The notes under the pieces are model-generated. The model did no database searches and was not told the origin of the DNA. It saw nothing but the letters and a program-made list of their open reading frames with translations. A stretch of DNA of 5,086 nucleotides. Origin: Kiritimatiellia bacterium. Its GTDB lineage: Bacteria; Verrucomicrobiota; Kiritimatiellia; RFP12; UBA1067. The stretch is taken from the NCBI GenBank assembly GCA_904502135.1, contig CAJGDE010000124.1, positions 1-5,086 of the forward strand, read 5' to 3'. Shown here piece by piece: positions 4,579 to 5,086 of the stretch; positions within the stretch are counted from its first letter, which is position 1; each line of letters begins with the position of its first letter. The translations under genes were made by a program, and so were the position numbers.

Positions 4579-4580
4579 TT

Positions 4581-5086
4581 TTGTCTCGCGCAAAGTTCGC
4601 TAAGTCCGCTAAGTTACTTTTTTACCGTTATGCCGCGTGGCTCGTCGATAGACACAATACGCCGCGAGAAGAGCGAGCTGGCGGCTATGCTGCGCATCGC
4701 GAGGCGGCTGCACAGCGTCAGGCAGCGGAGTTTCTTTCTGCTGACGCGGAGGCTGATTCTGCAGTAAGGCGCATACTTCGCACACGAGCGAGATATGAAG
4801 TGCAGAATAACTCATACGCTCGTGGGATAGTCTCAACTCTTGCCAATGACACAATCGGTACTGGTCCGCGTCTGCAGATGCTTCTTGAAGGCGAGAAGCT
4901 GAACCATAGAATCGAACACGATTTTTATCTTTGGGCGAAGCGAGTACGCCTTGCCGATAAACTGCGTACCTTGCGTATGGCAAGATGTCAGGATGGCGAA
5001 GCGTTCGCTATTCTCGCTCAGAACCCAAATTTACGTTCGAACGTGAAACTGGACATCCAACTCATCGAGGCTGACCGGGTTACGGA
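4581..5086 (+). CDS. Phage portal protein, lambda family (N-terminal part, incomplete)
   Basis: The reading frame from 4572 to the window edge has no stop. Residues 55-100 (from TTG 4581) read ADSAVRRILRTRARYEVQNN, then SYARGIVSTLANDTIGTGPR, which is the N-terminal signature of lambda gpB-type portals. Residues 115-163 (FYLWAKRVRL, MARCQDGEAFAIL, KLDIQLIEADRV) fit the next conserved blocks. The portal is the ring at the capsid vertex through which DNA enters and leaves. The 168 residues seen are about a third of a usual portal. The start is a TTG, 2 bases after the preceding stop, without a Shine-Dalgarno, so translation is probably by coupling. There is no in-frame ATG or GTG before the conserved region. 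The first codons contain three 9-bp repeats (4589-4615) giving AKF, AKS, AKL. Confidence 0.85.
   Translation, partial: MSRAKFAKSAKLLFYRYAAWLVDRHNTPREERAGGYAAHREAAAQRQAAEFLSADAEADSAVRRILRTRARYEVQNNSYARGIVSTLANDTIGTGPRLQMLLEGEKLNHRIEHDFYLWAKRVRLADKLRTLRMARCQDGEAFAILAQNPNLRSNVKLDIQLIEADRVT

Noticed and set aside
4630..4767. ATG at 4630 as the portal start
   Set aside because: It is in another frame and reaches a TAA before the conserved portal motif; the portal frame is open from 4572.
4609..4983. A 124-codon open frame on the - strand
   Set aside because: It is antisense to the clear portal signature and has no recognisable features of its own.

Overview
The window reads as accessory bacterial DNA that passes into the left part of a tailed-phage or prophage morphogenesis region. 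The firmest anchor is at the right edge: an incomplete lambda-type portal protein (from 4581) that runs off the window. All convincing genes are on the + strand. Most have clear Shine-Dalgarno sequences, often in an ACGAAAGGAG-like context, and the best promoter candidates are TGnTATAAT boxes. That argues against a typical Bacteroidota host, although two of the protein types seen (a HU-like protein with a C-terminal Ig-like domain, and a BspA-like repeat protein) are common there. The portal wording reminds me of phages in the Planctomycetes/Lentisphaerae/Kiritimatiellota group, so a gut or anaerobic PVC-type host is my best but weakly supported guess.

Layout. 1-70: ten 7-bp G-rich tandem repeats, cut by the window edge. 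71-360: an intergenic control region with two extended -10 promoter candidates and five TTGCGCAA-centred palindromes; the first four are exactly 22 bp apart centre to centre. 361-937: a type II toxin-antitoxin pair (Phd/YefM-like antitoxin, ParE/RelE-like toxin, 8-bp overlap). 1005-1882: two AT-rich genes of unknown function overlapping by ATGA and closed by a strong intrinsic terminator at 1929-1954. 1955-2176: a long structured leader with a 10-bp stem-loop and four alternating TTTTCCGA/TCGGAAAA elements that could form two mutually exclusive RNA folds, the last one touching the start codon of the next gene. 2177-2638: a small HTH protein resembling sigma-70 region 4. 2770-2982: a 70-residue membrane or lipoprotein-like peptide. 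3046-3771: a HU-like/DUF4469-like DNA-binding protein, followed by a strong terminator. 3847-4578: a PKD-like plus BspA-type leucine-rich-repeat protein. 4581-end: the portal.

How it may work together. The toxin-antitoxin pair and its palindrome array look like an autoregulated stability module. The sigma-like gene sits just upstream of the phage genes and is a candidate regulator of them; its leader suggests that its own expression is controlled. The small lipobox peptide next to a HU-like protein resembles, in arrangement only, the HU/smalltalk cassettes of Bacteroides. No terminase, integrase, tRNA, insertion sequence or CRISPR array is visible. The lack of a terminase directly before the portal is notable. 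Functions of the 1005-1882 pair are unknown.
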